Shown: positions 52,439 to 61,327 of the stretch, piece by piece
How the letters are laid out: each line of letters begins with the position of its first letter
How positions within the stretch are numbered: position 1 is the stretch's first letter
NCBI RefSeq assembly: GCF_000688295.1
Contig: NZ_JHZF01000018.1
Coordinates: forward strand, 62,001-126,000
Length of the DNA stretch: 64,000 bases
Origin: Pseudooceanicola nanhaiensis DSM 18065
GTDB lineage: Bacteria; Pseudomonadota; Alphaproteobacteria; Rhodobacterales; Rhodobacteraceae
Reading direction: 5' to 3'
Position numbers and translations under genes: made by a program
Notes under the pieces: model-generated
What the model was told of the DNA's origin: nothing
Database searches by the model: none
Seen by the model: only the letters and a program-made list of their open reading frames with translations

Positions 52439-53599
52439 ATGGATTTCATTTTGAACGACGAACAACGCCAGATTTACGAGTATGGCGGCCAGCTGGCGCA
52501 GAAATACGACAATGCGTATTGGCTGGACCACGCGCGCAGGCATGAGTTCCCGCACGAGATGTTCAAGCAGATTGCCGATGACGGTTTCCTGGGCATCATG
52601 GTGCCCGAGGAATTCGGCGGCGCGGGCCTTGGTATGACTGAAATGGCCCTGTTCATGGAGGGCACCGCCAATCACGGCATTCCGCTTTTGATGATGGTGG
52701 TCGGGCCGACCATGTCGCTGGCCCATATCGCCAGCCACGGGAGCGAGTTCCACAAGAAAGAACTGCTGCCGGCCGCCTGCCGCGGTGATATCCAGTTCTG
52801 TTTCGCGATCACCGAACCGGGGGCCGGGTCGAACACGATGAAGGCCACTACGCTGGCCAAGCGTCGAGGCAACCGGTTCAGCCTGTCGGGCGAAAAGACC
52901 TTCATCACCGGGGCCGAAGTGGCCGACTACTGCCTCGTGGTGGCGCGGACCAAACCGCATACCGAGGTCAGCCGCAAGACCGACGGCTTTACCCTGTTCG
53001 CCGTGGATCTGAAGAAAAAAGGCGTCCACAAGCAGCGGGTGAAGATCTCGATCCCCCTGCCCGAGGAGCAGTGGACACTGTTCTTCGACGATGTGGATCT
53101 CGGCCCCGAGGATGTGGTCGGCGAGGTGGACGAAGGGTTCTCGATCCTGTTCGACAGCCTCAACCCCGAGCGTATTATCCTGGCCGCCTTGTGCTGCGGC
53201 ATCGGCCGGTTCGCCCTGAACAAGGGCGTGGCCTATGCCTCCGAGCGCAATGTGTTCGGCCAACCCATCGGTGCGCACCAGGGCGTGCAGCATCCGATGG
53301 CCAAGGCGCATACGGCAGTCGAAATGGCCAGTCTGATGACCCGGCGCGCGGCATGGGAGTTCGACAACAAGCTGCCTGCCGGTGCGTCGTCGAACATGGC
53401 GAAATATGCCGCCGCCGAAGCCGGGATCGAAGCGGTCGACGCGGCGCTTCAGGCGCATGGTGGATCGGGCTTTACCGAAGATACGGGACTTTACGAAATG
53501 TACCCGCTGGTCCGCCTGCTGCGCACAGCGCCGGTGAACCGCGAACTGTGCCTGAGCTTTATCGGCGAAAAGGTCATGGGCCTGCCACGATCCTATTGA
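52439..53599 (+). CDS. Acyl-CoA dehydrogenase
   Basis: This is a 386-residue flavoenzyme. ITEPGAGSNTMKA marks the FAD site. The canonical Glu position is replaced (LLRTAPVNREL), and Glu is in SLNPERIIL, the isovaleryl/long-chain position. It shares the C-terminal pattern (IGE..MGLPRSY) with the ACAD at 61328. Lies 9 bases after the hydratase gene. Confidence 0.87.
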   Translation: MDFILNDEQRQIYEYGGQLAQKYDNAYWLDHARRHEFPHEMFKQIADDGFLGIMVPEEFGGAGLGMTEMALFMEGTANHGIPLLMMVVGPTMSLAHIASHGSEFHKKELLPAACRGDIQFCFAITEPGAGSNTMKATTLAKRRGNRFSLSGEKTFITGAEVADYCLVVARTKPHTEVSRKTDGFTLFAVDLKKKGVHKQRVKISIPLPEEQWTLFFDDVDLGPEDVVGEVDEGFSILFDSLNPERIILAALCCGIGRFALNKGVAYASERNVFGQPIGAHQGVQHPMAKAHTAVEMASLMTRRAAWEFDNKLPAGASSNMAKYAAAEAGIEAVDAALQAHGGSGFTEDTGLYEMYPLVRLLRTAPVNRELCLSFIGEKVMGLPRSY

Positions 53600-53626
53600 T
53601 CGCCACGGCTAGGAACGGAGAACGAC

Positions 53627-55018
53627 ATGCAATTTGGAATGCGCTTCCGGCGGGAAGATGCCGCCGACAAGGTAAATGATCGCTTCTGGCACGCGATCGA
53701 GGGCACGCCGCTCGACGAGGTGCGCCGTATTCAGGAAGAGCGACTGCGCGATCAGATGGCCTATCTCAAGGCAAACTCGACTTTCTATCAGGAGAAGTTC
53801 GCGAAAGCCGGTGTGGAATTCGACGATATCCGCACCATCGAAGACCTGCAGAAACTGCCCTATACCTACAAGACCGAGATCCGCGAAAGCCTGGCCGCCG
53901 ATCCGCCGTTCGGCAAACACCGCGCCGCGCCCATGTACGAGATCATCCAAATGCAGGCATCGTCGGGCACGACCGGCAGCCCCTCATATGTGGCCCTGAC
54001 CGAATCCGACGCCGAAATGTGGCACGAGATGACGGCACGCTGTTTCTTTGCCAATGGCGTGCGGCCGGGCGACATGGTGCTGCACGCGTTTTCGCTCGCC
54101 AAGGGCTTTGTCGGCGGCATCCCCGTGATGCAGGGATTGCAGTACATGGGCACGATCGATGTCCCGGTGGGCGCCGATGGCGGTGCGGAACGGCTGCTGC
54201 GCGCCTGCGCCGACACCCGCACGCGTTGCGTGGTCGGCGCCCCGAACTTTGTGCTGCACCTGGCCGAAAAGGCTCCCGAGGTACTTGGCTGCAAGGCCAG
54301 CGAACTGGGTATCGAGCGCGTGATCGTCGGCGGCGAACCCGGCGGCGGCATTCCCGCAATTCGGGCAAAGATCGAAAAGGCCTGGGGTGCGAAATGCACC
54401 GAGATGCTGGGCGGCACCGATCTGGGCGTGACATACTGGGCCGAGTGCGACGCCCAGTCGGGTATGCACATGGTCAACATGGATTATGTCCTGACCGAGC
54501 TGCTCGACCCGGAGAGCGGCAGGATCATTCCCTGGAAAAAAGGCGCAGAAGGCGAGATGGTCTATACCGCGCTCGGCCGCCAGGCGAGCCCGCTCGTGCG
54601 GTTCCGGTCAGGCGATTATATCGAAGTGATCGATACCGAATGCTCCTGCGGCCGCACCGGACCGAAGATCCGCTGCACCGGCCGCACCGACGACATGCTG
54701 ATCGTGCGCGGGGCCAATGTCTTCCCGTCGGCGATCAACAGCATCGTTACCGAAATGGTGCCGGACACCAACGGCGTCATGCGCATCGTGGCCGATTTCG
54801 AGGGCCATACCACGCAGGGCGCGCTGACGGTGATTGTCGAACGGGGCCCCGATCGCGATCCGGCCGATGACGTCACCCTCAAAAAGAAAATTGAGCAGCG
54901 GCTTCGCGACTCCTTGGTCTTCAAGGCCGACGTTCACCTGGTTGCGGCCGACACTTTCGAAAAACCTGGCGCCGCTAAGGTCGCCTTCGTTCTCAGGAAA
55001 TATCCAGACCTGCCATGA
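53627..55018 (+). CDS. Phenylacetate-CoA-ligase-like AMP-forming enzyme
   Basis: This 463-residue ligase of the PaaK group has the P-loop QASSGTTGSPSYV, ERVIVGGEPGGG, GGTDLGVTYWAECD, LVRFRSGDY, then DDMLIVRGANVFPS and a C-terminal ferredoxin-like domain. Zinc-type Cys residues CSCGRTG are present. It activates an aromatic or alicyclic acid to the CoA thioester. No paaABCDE ring-oxidation genes are present, so phenylacetate is not a given. Confidence 0.85.
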   Translation: MQFGMRFRREDAADKVNDRFWHAIEGTPLDEVRRIQEERLRDQMAYLKANSTFYQEKFAKAGVEFDDIRTIEDLQKLPYTYKTEIRESLAADPPFGKHRAAPMYEIIQMQASSGTTGSPSYVALTESDAEMWHEMTARCFFANGVRPGDMVLHAFSLAKGFVGGIPVMQGLQYMGTIDVPVGADGGAERLLRACADTRTRCVVGAPNFVLHLAEKAPEVLGCKASELGIERVIVGGEPGGGIPAIRAKIEKAWGAKCTEMLGGTDLGVTYWAECDAQSGMHMVNMDYVLTELLDPESGRIIPWKKGAEGEMVYTALGRQASPLVRFRSGDYIEVIDTECSCGRTGPKIRCTGRTDDMLIVRGANVFPSAINSIVTEMVPDTNGVMRIVADFEGHTTQGALTVIVERGPDRDPADDVTLKKKIEQRLRDSLVFKADVHLVAADTFEKPGAAKVAFVLRKYPDLP

Positions 55019-56622
55019 CTAGAATGAAATCCCTTCTCGACAGCGGGTCGGACGACTTCCGCGCCAACGACGTGTCTTACCGCGAAAAGGTCGATGAACT
55101 ACATGCCCTCCGGCTCTTACAGCGCGTCGGCGGCCCCGAAATGGCGCGCAAACGTCATGTGGACAAAGGCAAAATCCTGCCGCGCGAACGGATCGAACGG
55201 CTGATCGACCCGGGCACACCATTTCTGGAACTCGGCGAGTTGGCCGGACTGAATATGCACAAGGGAGTTCCACCCGGCGCCGGCATCATTACCGGTATTG
55301 GCGTGATCGAAGGCCGTCAGTGCATGATCATCGCCAATGATGCCACCGTAAAGGGCGGCACCTATTTCGGGATCACCTGCCGCAAACACGTCCGGGCACA
55401 GAAAATTGCCTGGAAAAACCGCCTGCCCGTCATCACCCTCGTGGACTCCGGCGGTGCCTTCCTGCCCGACCAGGCCAACCTTTTCCCCGACGAAGGCCAG
55501 TTCGGCTCCATCTTTCACCAACAGATCGGCATGTCTGGCGATGGTGTGCCGCAAATCGCCGTGGTCATGGGGCCCTGCACCGCGGGTGGTGCCTATATCC
55601 CCGCGCTCTGTGACGAAGTGGTGATCGTGCGCGGTCAGGGCTTTATGTATCTGGGCGGACCGGAATTGACCTTTGCCGCAACCGGCGAAAAGGTCGAAGC
55701 CGAAGAACTGGGTGGCGGCAAGATGCATTCGTCCGTTTCCGGTGTGACCGACCATTTGGCCGAAGATGACGCCCACGCTCTGGCCATCACGCGCGAAATT
55801 GTCAGCCATCTTGGCGAAAAACCCCAACCCCGCAAGACGCCCGAAACGCCCCGTGCGCCCGCCTACCCGGTCGAAGAGATTTATGGGCTCATCAGCCGCG
55901 ACCCCAAGGTGCCGACCGACAACCGCGAAATCGTGGCTCGGTTGGTCGATGAGAGCGATTTTCACGAATTCAAGCCGCTTTATGGCGACACGATCATGAC
56001 CGGCTGGGGGCGCATCCACGGCCACGAGGTCGGGATCATCGCCAATACAGGCGTGCTTTTCGTCGAAGCCGCGCTGAAGGCGACGCATTTCATCAATCTC
56101 TGCGTCCAGCGTGATATTCCGCTGCTGTTCCTGGCCGATGTGAACGGCTTCATGGTGGGCCGCGAGGTCGAGCAGATGGGCATTGCCAAGGCTGGCGCCA
56201 AGATGATCACGGCCATGTCTTCGGCCCGGGTGCCGAAATTCACAATCATCACCGGTGGCTCTTACGGGGCCGGATACCTGGCGATGCTGGGCCGCCCGTT
56301 CCAGCCGGACGCAATGTTCGCCTGGCCGACGGGACGGTCGGCAATCATGGGGCCGGAACAGGCCGCCAGCGTGCTGGCTCAGGTCCGCGCGCAGATCAAC
56401 GAACGCGAAGGCAAAAGCTGGACCCCCGAGGAGGAGGAAGCCTTCAAGGCACCGATCCGCAAGGAATACGAAGATTTTCAGGGAGCCTATAATTTTGCTT
56501 CCAACCTTTGGATCGACAGCGTGATCGAGCCCTGTGAGACCCGTGACGTCATGGCGCTGATGCTGGATGTGACATCGCGCAGACCCAAGGTCGATACCAA
56601 CTTCGGCGTGTTCAGGATGTGA
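55015..56622 (+). CDS. Acyl-CoA carboxylase beta subunit
   Basis: This 535-residue carboxyltransferase shows GPCTAGGAYIPALCDE and GGSYGAGYLAMLGR, with the two-half layout of MCC/GCC-type subunits. It differs from the other two beta subunits in the C-half core (GAGYLAML instead of GAGNYGMCG), so its acyl-CoA is likely different. ATG overlaps the ligase stop (ATGA). Its alpha partner is the next gene. Confidence 0.88.
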   Translation: MTRMKSLLDSGSDDFRANDVSYREKVDELHALRLLQRVGGPEMARKRHVDKGKILPRERIERLIDPGTPFLELGELAGLNMHKGVPPGAGIITGIGVIEGRQCMIIANDATVKGGTYFGITCRKHVRAQKIAWKNRLPVITLVDSGGAFLPDQANLFPDEGQFGSIFHQQIGMSGDGVPQIAVVMGPCTAGGAYIPALCDEVVIVRGQGFMYLGGPELTFAATGEKVEAEELGGGKMHSSVSGVTDHLAEDDAHALAITREIVSHLGEKPQPRKTPETPRAPAYPVEEIYGLISRDPKVPTDNREIVARLVDESDFHEFKPLYGDTIMTGWGRIHGHEVGIIANTGVLFVEAALKATHFINLCVQRDIPLLFLADVNGFMVGREVEQMGIAKAGAKMITAMSSARVPKFTIITGGSYGAGYLAMLGRPFQPDAMFAWPTGRSAIMGPEQAASVLAQVRAQINEREGKSWTPEEEEAFKAPIRKEYEDFQGAYNFASNLWIDSVIEPCETRDVMALMLDVTSRRPKVDTNFGVFRM

Positions 56623-56632
56623 GGAGCGAACC

Positions 56633-58639
56633 GTGAAAATCAAAACGCTTCTGATCGCCAACCGCGGCGAAATTGCCTGCCGGATCGCGCGCACCGCGCG
56701 GGCCAGCGGTATCACCCCTGTCGGCGTGCATTCGCAGGCCGATGCCAATGCCCTGCATGTCCGCGAGATCGGCAAATCTGTCTGTATCGGTGCCGGGCCT
56801 GCATCCGAGAGCTATCTGAAAATCGACGCGGTGATTGCCGCTGCGCAATCAGTGGGCGCGGATGCGATCCATCCCGGTTATGGCTTTCTGGCCGAAAACC
56901 CGGATTTTGCTCGTTCGGTCGAAGCCGCCGGCATGATCTTCATGGGGCCGACGCCGGAAACGCTTGAACGTTTCGGCGACAAGGCCAGCGCCAAAGAGGC
57001 CGCCGTGGCGGCCAGCGTCCCGGTGATTTCGGGCGCCGAAGGTGCGCGGTCCGATCCCGAGCAGATTGCCGAGGAGGTGCGCCAAATGGGCCTGCCGGTG
57101 CTGCTCAAGGCGGTCGGCGGCGGTGGTGGGCGCGGACAACGGCTCGTCACTGACGAGACCACGCTGGTCGAGGACATCGAAGGCGCGCTGCGCGAAGCAA
57201 AATCCACCTTCGGCTCCGAAGGGCTGCTGTTGGAGCGTTTCCTGCCCGAGGCGCGCCATGTTGAAGTGCAGATCGCAGGTGACGGCAAGGGCCATGTGGT
57301 GCATCTGTTCGAACGCGATTGCACGCTTCAGCGCCGCCACCAGAAGGTCATCGAGGAAGCCCCGGCCTGGGGTCTGCCCCGAACGCTTCTGGACGACATC
57401 GCACACGACGCGGTGCGCTTGGGCGAAACGCTGGACTATCGCGGGCTGGGCACGGTCGAATTTCTGGTCGCGGGTGGCGAGTATTTCTTCCTTGAGGTGA
57501 ACCCGCGCATTCAGGTGGAACATCCCGTCACCGAAGCGATCACCGGGCTGGACCTTGTCGCGCTTCACCTGCGGATTGCCGAAGGCGCGGGCCTTGGACT
57601 GGTGCAGGACGATCTGACGATCAACGGCCACGCGGTCGAGGCGCGGCTTTACGCCGAAGATCCGGCGATGCAATTCGCCCCGTCGACGGGCACGCTCTCC
57701 ACGCTCAGCCTGCCATCGGGCCTGCGCGTCGACAGCGGCGTCGAAGAAGGCGATGCCGTCACGCCCTACTACGACCCGATGATCGCCAAGCTGATCGTGC
57801 ACGCGCCCGACCGGGAAACCGCATTGGCACGTCTGGCCACGGCGCTTGATCATGTCGCGGTCGAAGGTGTCGAGACCAATCGCGCCTTTCTAACGGCGCT
57901 GGCGCGAAACCATGAATTCGAACGGATGCAGGTGCATACCCGCTGGATCGACGGCAGGCTGGATGAGCTGACACAGGCACCCGGCCTGACCCGCCCAGAT
58001 CTGTGGAAGGCGACCGCTGCCATTCTCTTCGTGACCCAGTCGCGCAGCGACACAGACGCCAATCCCTGGACCAACCGTGATGCCTTTACCGGCTGGCGGC
58101 TTGGACTGGGCGGCGATGCGATTGAAGCGGGGCAGCGCGTGACGCTTACCGATTCTGACGAGGTATCCGAAGAACTGCGCGTCAGTCCAGTCAAACCGGG
58201 TGCCAAGTACACCATCCATTCGGAGAAAGGCGAGGCGCTGATACTGTCGGCACGTGAACTGACCCCGGGCCGTTGGCGTGTCGGCGAAGGCGACACCGTC
58301 CATCTGATCGACGCGCGCCTGCACGCGGGCGTGATCGAACTGGATACGCCCGAAGGCCGCCTGGTCTTTCGGCCCGCCGCGCCCCTTGCCTTTGCCGGCG
58401 GCGATGCCGCGGCGGATCGCGCCGTGACCTCTCCGCTGACCGGCATGATTGTCGAAATCAAGGTCTCCGATGGTCAGAGCGTGGCCGAAGGCGACGTGGT
58501 CGCGGTCATGGAATCCATGAAACTCGAAATCTCGATCCGGGCGGCCGCGGCCGGGATCGCCAGCAATATATCCGTCTCGAATGGGGACATGGTCGATCGC
58601 GGCCAGGTCATCGCCGAGATCCTGCCATCCGAGGAGTGA
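56633..58639 (+). CDS. Acyl-CoA carboxylase alpha subunit (biotin carboxylase plus BCCP), GTG start
   Basis: This 668-residue protein has the biotin carboxylase domain (LLIANRGEIACRI, HPGYGFLAEN, VGGGGGRGQR) and a C-terminal biotinyl domain (VVAVMESMKLEIS). The start is GTG at 56633 with GAGGAG upstream, 10 bases after the beta subunit. With the beta subunit it forms a third carboxylase in this window. Confidence 0.9.
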   Translation: MKIKTLLIANRGEIACRIARTARASGITPVGVHSQADANALHVREIGKSVCIGAGPASESYLKIDAVIAAAQSVGADAIHPGYGFLAENPDFARSVEAAGMIFMGPTPETLERFGDKASAKEAAVAASVPVISGAEGARSDPEQIAEEVRQMGLPVLLKAVGGGGGRGQRLVTDETTLVEDIEGALREAKSTFGSEGLLLERFLPEARHVEVQIAGDGKGHVVHLFERDCTLQRRHQKVIEEAPAWGLPRTLLDDIAHDAVRLGETLDYRGLGTVEFLVAGGEYFFLEVNPRIQVEHPVTEAITGLDLVALHLRIAEGAGLGLVQDDLTINGHAVEARLYAEDPAMQFAPSTGTLSTLSLPSGLRVDSGVEEGDAVTPYYDPMIAKLIVHAPDRETALARLATALDHVAVEGVETNRAFLTALARNHEFERMQVHTRWIDGRLDELTQAPGLTRPDLWKATAAILFVTQSRSDTDANPWTNRDAFTGWRLGLGGDAIEAGQRVTLTDSDEVSEELRVSPVKPGAKYTIHSEKGEALILSARELTPGRWRVGEGDTVHLIDARLHAGVIELDTPEGRLVFRPAAPLAFAGGDAAADRAVTSPLTGMIVEIKVSDGQSVAEGDVVAVMESMKLEISIRAAAAGIASNISVSNGDMVDRGQVIAEILPSEE

Positions 58640-58643
58640 TGAA

Positions 58644-59603
58644 ATGAGCGACTTTCCCAAATTCGTAGAATTTCGTGAAGAAGGCCCGCGTGAGGGTTTT
58701 CAGATCGAAAAGAAGATTTACCCGATCGAAGAGCGGATCGAACTGATCGACATGCTCAGCGAAACCGGCTTGAAACGCATTCAGGTCGGCAGCTTTGTCA
58801 GCCCGAAATACGTTCCTCAGATGGCGGACACCGGCGAGTTGTTCCAGCGTATCAAGCGCAAACCGGGCGTGAACTACACATCGCTGTGGCTGAACGACAA
58901 AGGGTTTCGCAAGGCCCTGACCGCGCATGAGGTCGATATCGACCCGCGTCTGCTGTTCTATCCTTCCGAAGCATTCGCCCAATCGAACAACAATTGTTCC
59001 TCGGCCGAGATGCGGGAAAAACAACGTGACTGGGTCCGTCTTTACAAGGAAGAGGGATATACCGTCGACGCGGCCTATGTGATGACCGCTTTCGGCTGCA
59101 ACCTCGAGGGCCCCATCCCCCAAGAACGCATCTTGGACGATTTCCGCTTTATCCTTCAGCTATGCGAAGAAGAGAACATCCCCGTGCCGATCCTCGTGGT
59201 CGCCGACACCATGGGTTGGGGAAACCCCGAGGCGGTCAAACGGATGATCGGCGCCCTGCGCGAATTGGCGCCCGAGGCGCGCATCGGTATGCACATCCAT
59301 GACACACGTGGGCTGGGGATCGCCAACGTTTATGCGGCCCTGTCGATGGGCGTGGACATGTTCGAAAGCTCCGTCGCCGGTCTTGGCGGCTGTCCTTTCG
59401 CGGGCCACGGCCACGCGCGCGCCGCAGGAAATGTCTGCACCGAGGATGCAGTGTTCCTGTGTCACGAGCTCGGCATCGAAACCGGCATTGATCTGGACAA
59501 GCTGATCGCAGCGGCGGTCAAAGCAGAAGAGATCATCGGTGTGCCGCTCATGGGCCGGGTCATGCACACCGGCGGGTTGGACAAATACCGCAAGTCACTC
59601 TGA
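58644..59603 (+). CDS. HMG-CoA-lyase-like DRE-TIM barrel enzyme
   Basis: This is a 319-residue pyruvate-carboxyltransferase/HMGL-type protein. Metal/catalytic residues: R and E in EEGPREGFQ (HMG-CoA lyases normally have Asp where this has Glu), HIHD (two His), VAGLGGCPF (catalytic Cys) and AAGNV (Asn). It would split a 3-hydroxy-3-methyl-diacid CoA ester into acetyl-CoA plus a ketone. The loop GLGGCPFAGHGHARAAGN is longer than in HMGCL. ATG at 58644 is preferred over an in-frame start at 58581 that lies inside the alpha subunit gene. Confidence 0.82.
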   Translation: MSDFPKFVEFREEGPREGFQIEKKIYPIEERIELIDMLSETGLKRIQVGSFVSPKYVPQMADTGELFQRIKRKPGVNYTSLWLNDKGFRKALTAHEVDIDPRLLFYPSEAFAQSNNNCSSAEMREKQRDWVRLYKEEGYTVDAAYVMTAFGCNLEGPIPQERILDDFRFILQLCEEENIPVPILVVADTMGWGNPEAVKRMIGALRELAPEARIGMHIHDTRGLGIANVYAALSMGVDMFESSVAGLGGCPFAGHGHARAAGNVCTEDAVFLCHELGIETGIDLDKLIAAAVKAEEIIGVPLMGRVMHTGGLDKYRKSL

Positions 59604-59615
59604 GGGAGCAAGAAG

Positions 59616-60530
59616 ATGACAAAAGCACTTGACGGAAAGGTCGTTCTGGTCACCGGGGCCGGCGGTGGGATCGGGCGTGATATCGCCTTGATGGCAGCTA
59701 CCGAAGGCGCCGCCGTGGTGGTCAATGATCTGGGCGCATCCCTGAAAGGCACCGGTCAGACAGAAACTGCGGCGCAGAAAGTCGTCGAAGAGATCAGGGC
59801 CGCTGGGGGCGATGCCATTGCCGATGGCGGCTCTGTCACCGATCCCGATGCCGCGCGCGCGATGATCGAAGCCGGGGTCAAGGAATTCGGTCGCATCGAC
59901 GCGGTGGTAAACAACGCCGGCATTCTGCGCGACGGTTACTTCCACAAGATGACCTATGAGGATTTCGACGCGGTGGTGAAGGTCCATCTTTATGGTGCCT
60001 TCAATACCAGCCGCGCGGCCGCCGACTATTTCCGCGAACAGGAAAGCGGCGCGCTCGTGCACATGACCTCGACCTCGGGGCTGATCGGCAATTTTGCCCA
60101 GGCGAACTACTCTGCCGCGAAGCTGGGCATCGCGGCCTTCTCAAAATCTGTTGCGCTTGATCTCAAGCGCTGGAACGTGCGGTCAAACTGCATCGCGCCC
60201 TTCGCCTGGAGCCGGATGATCTCGTCGATCAAGACAGACACCCCGGAACAGGTGGCACGGGTCGAAAAGATCAAGGAGATGACACCGGCCAAGGTTGCAC
60301 CGATGGCCTGTTTCCTGATGAGCGACCGCGCGGCTGACGTGTCAGGACAGATCTTTGCGGTTCGCAAGAACGAGATCTTCCTGTTCAACCAGCCCCGCCC
60401 GGTGCGGTCGGTTCATTCCGGTGATGGCTGGACCGCCGATGAAATCGCCGATCGCGCCATTCCCGCGCTCAAATCGCAGTTCACGCCGCTCGAAGTTTCG
60501 GCGGATGTCTTTTCATGGGATCCGGTCTAA
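59616..60530 (+). CDS. SDR of the multifunctional enzyme type 2 (HSD17B4-like) group
   Basis: This 304-residue SDR has TGAGGGIG near residue 14, VNDLGAS (MFE-2-like), NNAGILRD, and catalytic NYSAAKLG. The C-terminal extension (about 60 residues, SVHSGDGWTADEI) is also MFE-2-like. It probably oxidises a 3-hydroxyacyl-CoA with branched or bulky tail. Stop overlaps the next start (TAATG). Confidence 0.85.
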   Translation: MTKALDGKVVLVTGAGGGIGRDIALMAATEGAAVVVNDLGASLKGTGQTETAAQKVVEEIRAAGGDAIADGGSVTDPDAARAMIEAGVKEFGRIDAVVNNAGILRDGYFHKMTYEDFDAVVKVHLYGAFNTSRAAADYFREQESGALVHMTSTSGLIGNFAQANYSAAKLGIAAFSKSVALDLKRWNVRSNCIAPFAWSRMISSIKTDTPEQVARVEKIKEMTPAKVAPMACFLMSDRAADVSGQIFAVRKNEIFLFNQPRPVRSVHSGDGWTADEIADRAIPALKSQFTPLEVSADVFSWDPV

Positions 60531-61324
60531 TGGGAAAACGCAAAGAAAAAATCAGCTCCAGCATTGCCTGGAGCACCCCTGACAAGATCAGCGTGCGTGG
60601 CCTCGACCTGCCCAACGAGATCCTGGGCCACATGAACCTCGGCGATCTGGCGTTCCTGCAACTGACGGGCCGCAAGGCCACACCCGAGGAAAGCCGGGTG
60701 TTCAACGCCATCGTCATTACCCTGGTCGAACATGGTATCACGCCCTCGGCCCTGGCGGCGCGGATGACCTATATGGGGGCGCCGGAATCGCTTCAGGCGG
60801 CTGTGGCGGCTGGCTTGTGTGGGCTGGGCACCGTCTTTGTCGGTTCTATGGAAGGTGCCTCGAAAATGCTTTACGAGGCACTGCCACAGGACAAGTTGGG
60901 CACCGGTGTCAATCTGGATGCGCTGGCCGTCGAGACGGTAGAAAAATTCCGCGCCCGCAAGATGATCGTGCCGGGGCTCGGACATCCGGTGCACAAACCG
61001 GTCGATCCGCGCACCCCGCGCCTGTTCCAGATCGCTGCCGAGAACGGCAAGTCCGGTGAATACATCGAGTTGATCCAGAAAATTCAGGCCGTTGCCGAAG
61101 AAAAATCGGGTAAGATGCTGCCGATTAACGCCACTGGTGCGATCGGAGCGATCTGCTGTGAATTCGGCTTTCCCTGGAAGATCGTGCGGGGCTTTGGCGT
61201 CATGGCGCGCGCCATCGGCCTGGTCGGTCATATCCTCGAAGAGAGCGAAAACCCGATCTCCTATGAATTGTGGCAGCGCGCCGAAGAGGAAATCCTCGAA
61301 ACCTCCGGCCCGGGAGCGGCTTGA
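60530..61324 (+). CDS. Citryl-CoA-lyase-like (citrate synthase superfamily) protein
   Basis: This is a 264-residue protein, short for a citrate synthase (about 430). It keeps the citrate synthase active-site His and following basic residues in PGLGHPVHKPVDPR. Such small proteins are annotated as citryl-CoA lyases that cleave a CoA-activated hydroxy-tricarboxylate to acetyl-CoA and an oxo acid. In an acyl-CoA catabolic operon it could do a retro-Claisen cut on another substrate. TAATG overlap with the SDR gene. Confidence 0.75.
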   Translation: MGKRKEKISSSIAWSTPDKISVRGLDLPNEILGHMNLGDLAFLQLTGRKATPEESRVFNAIVITLVEHGITPSALAARMTYMGAPESLQAAVAAGLCGLGTVFVGSMEGASKMLYEALPQDKLGTGVNLDALAVETVEKFRARKMIVPGLGHPVHKPVDPRTPRLFQIAAENGKSGEYIELIQKIQAVAEEKSGKMLPINATGAIGAICCEFGFPWKIVRGFGVMARAIGLVGHILEESENPISYELWQRAEEEILETSGPGAA

Positions 61325-61327
61325 ACG

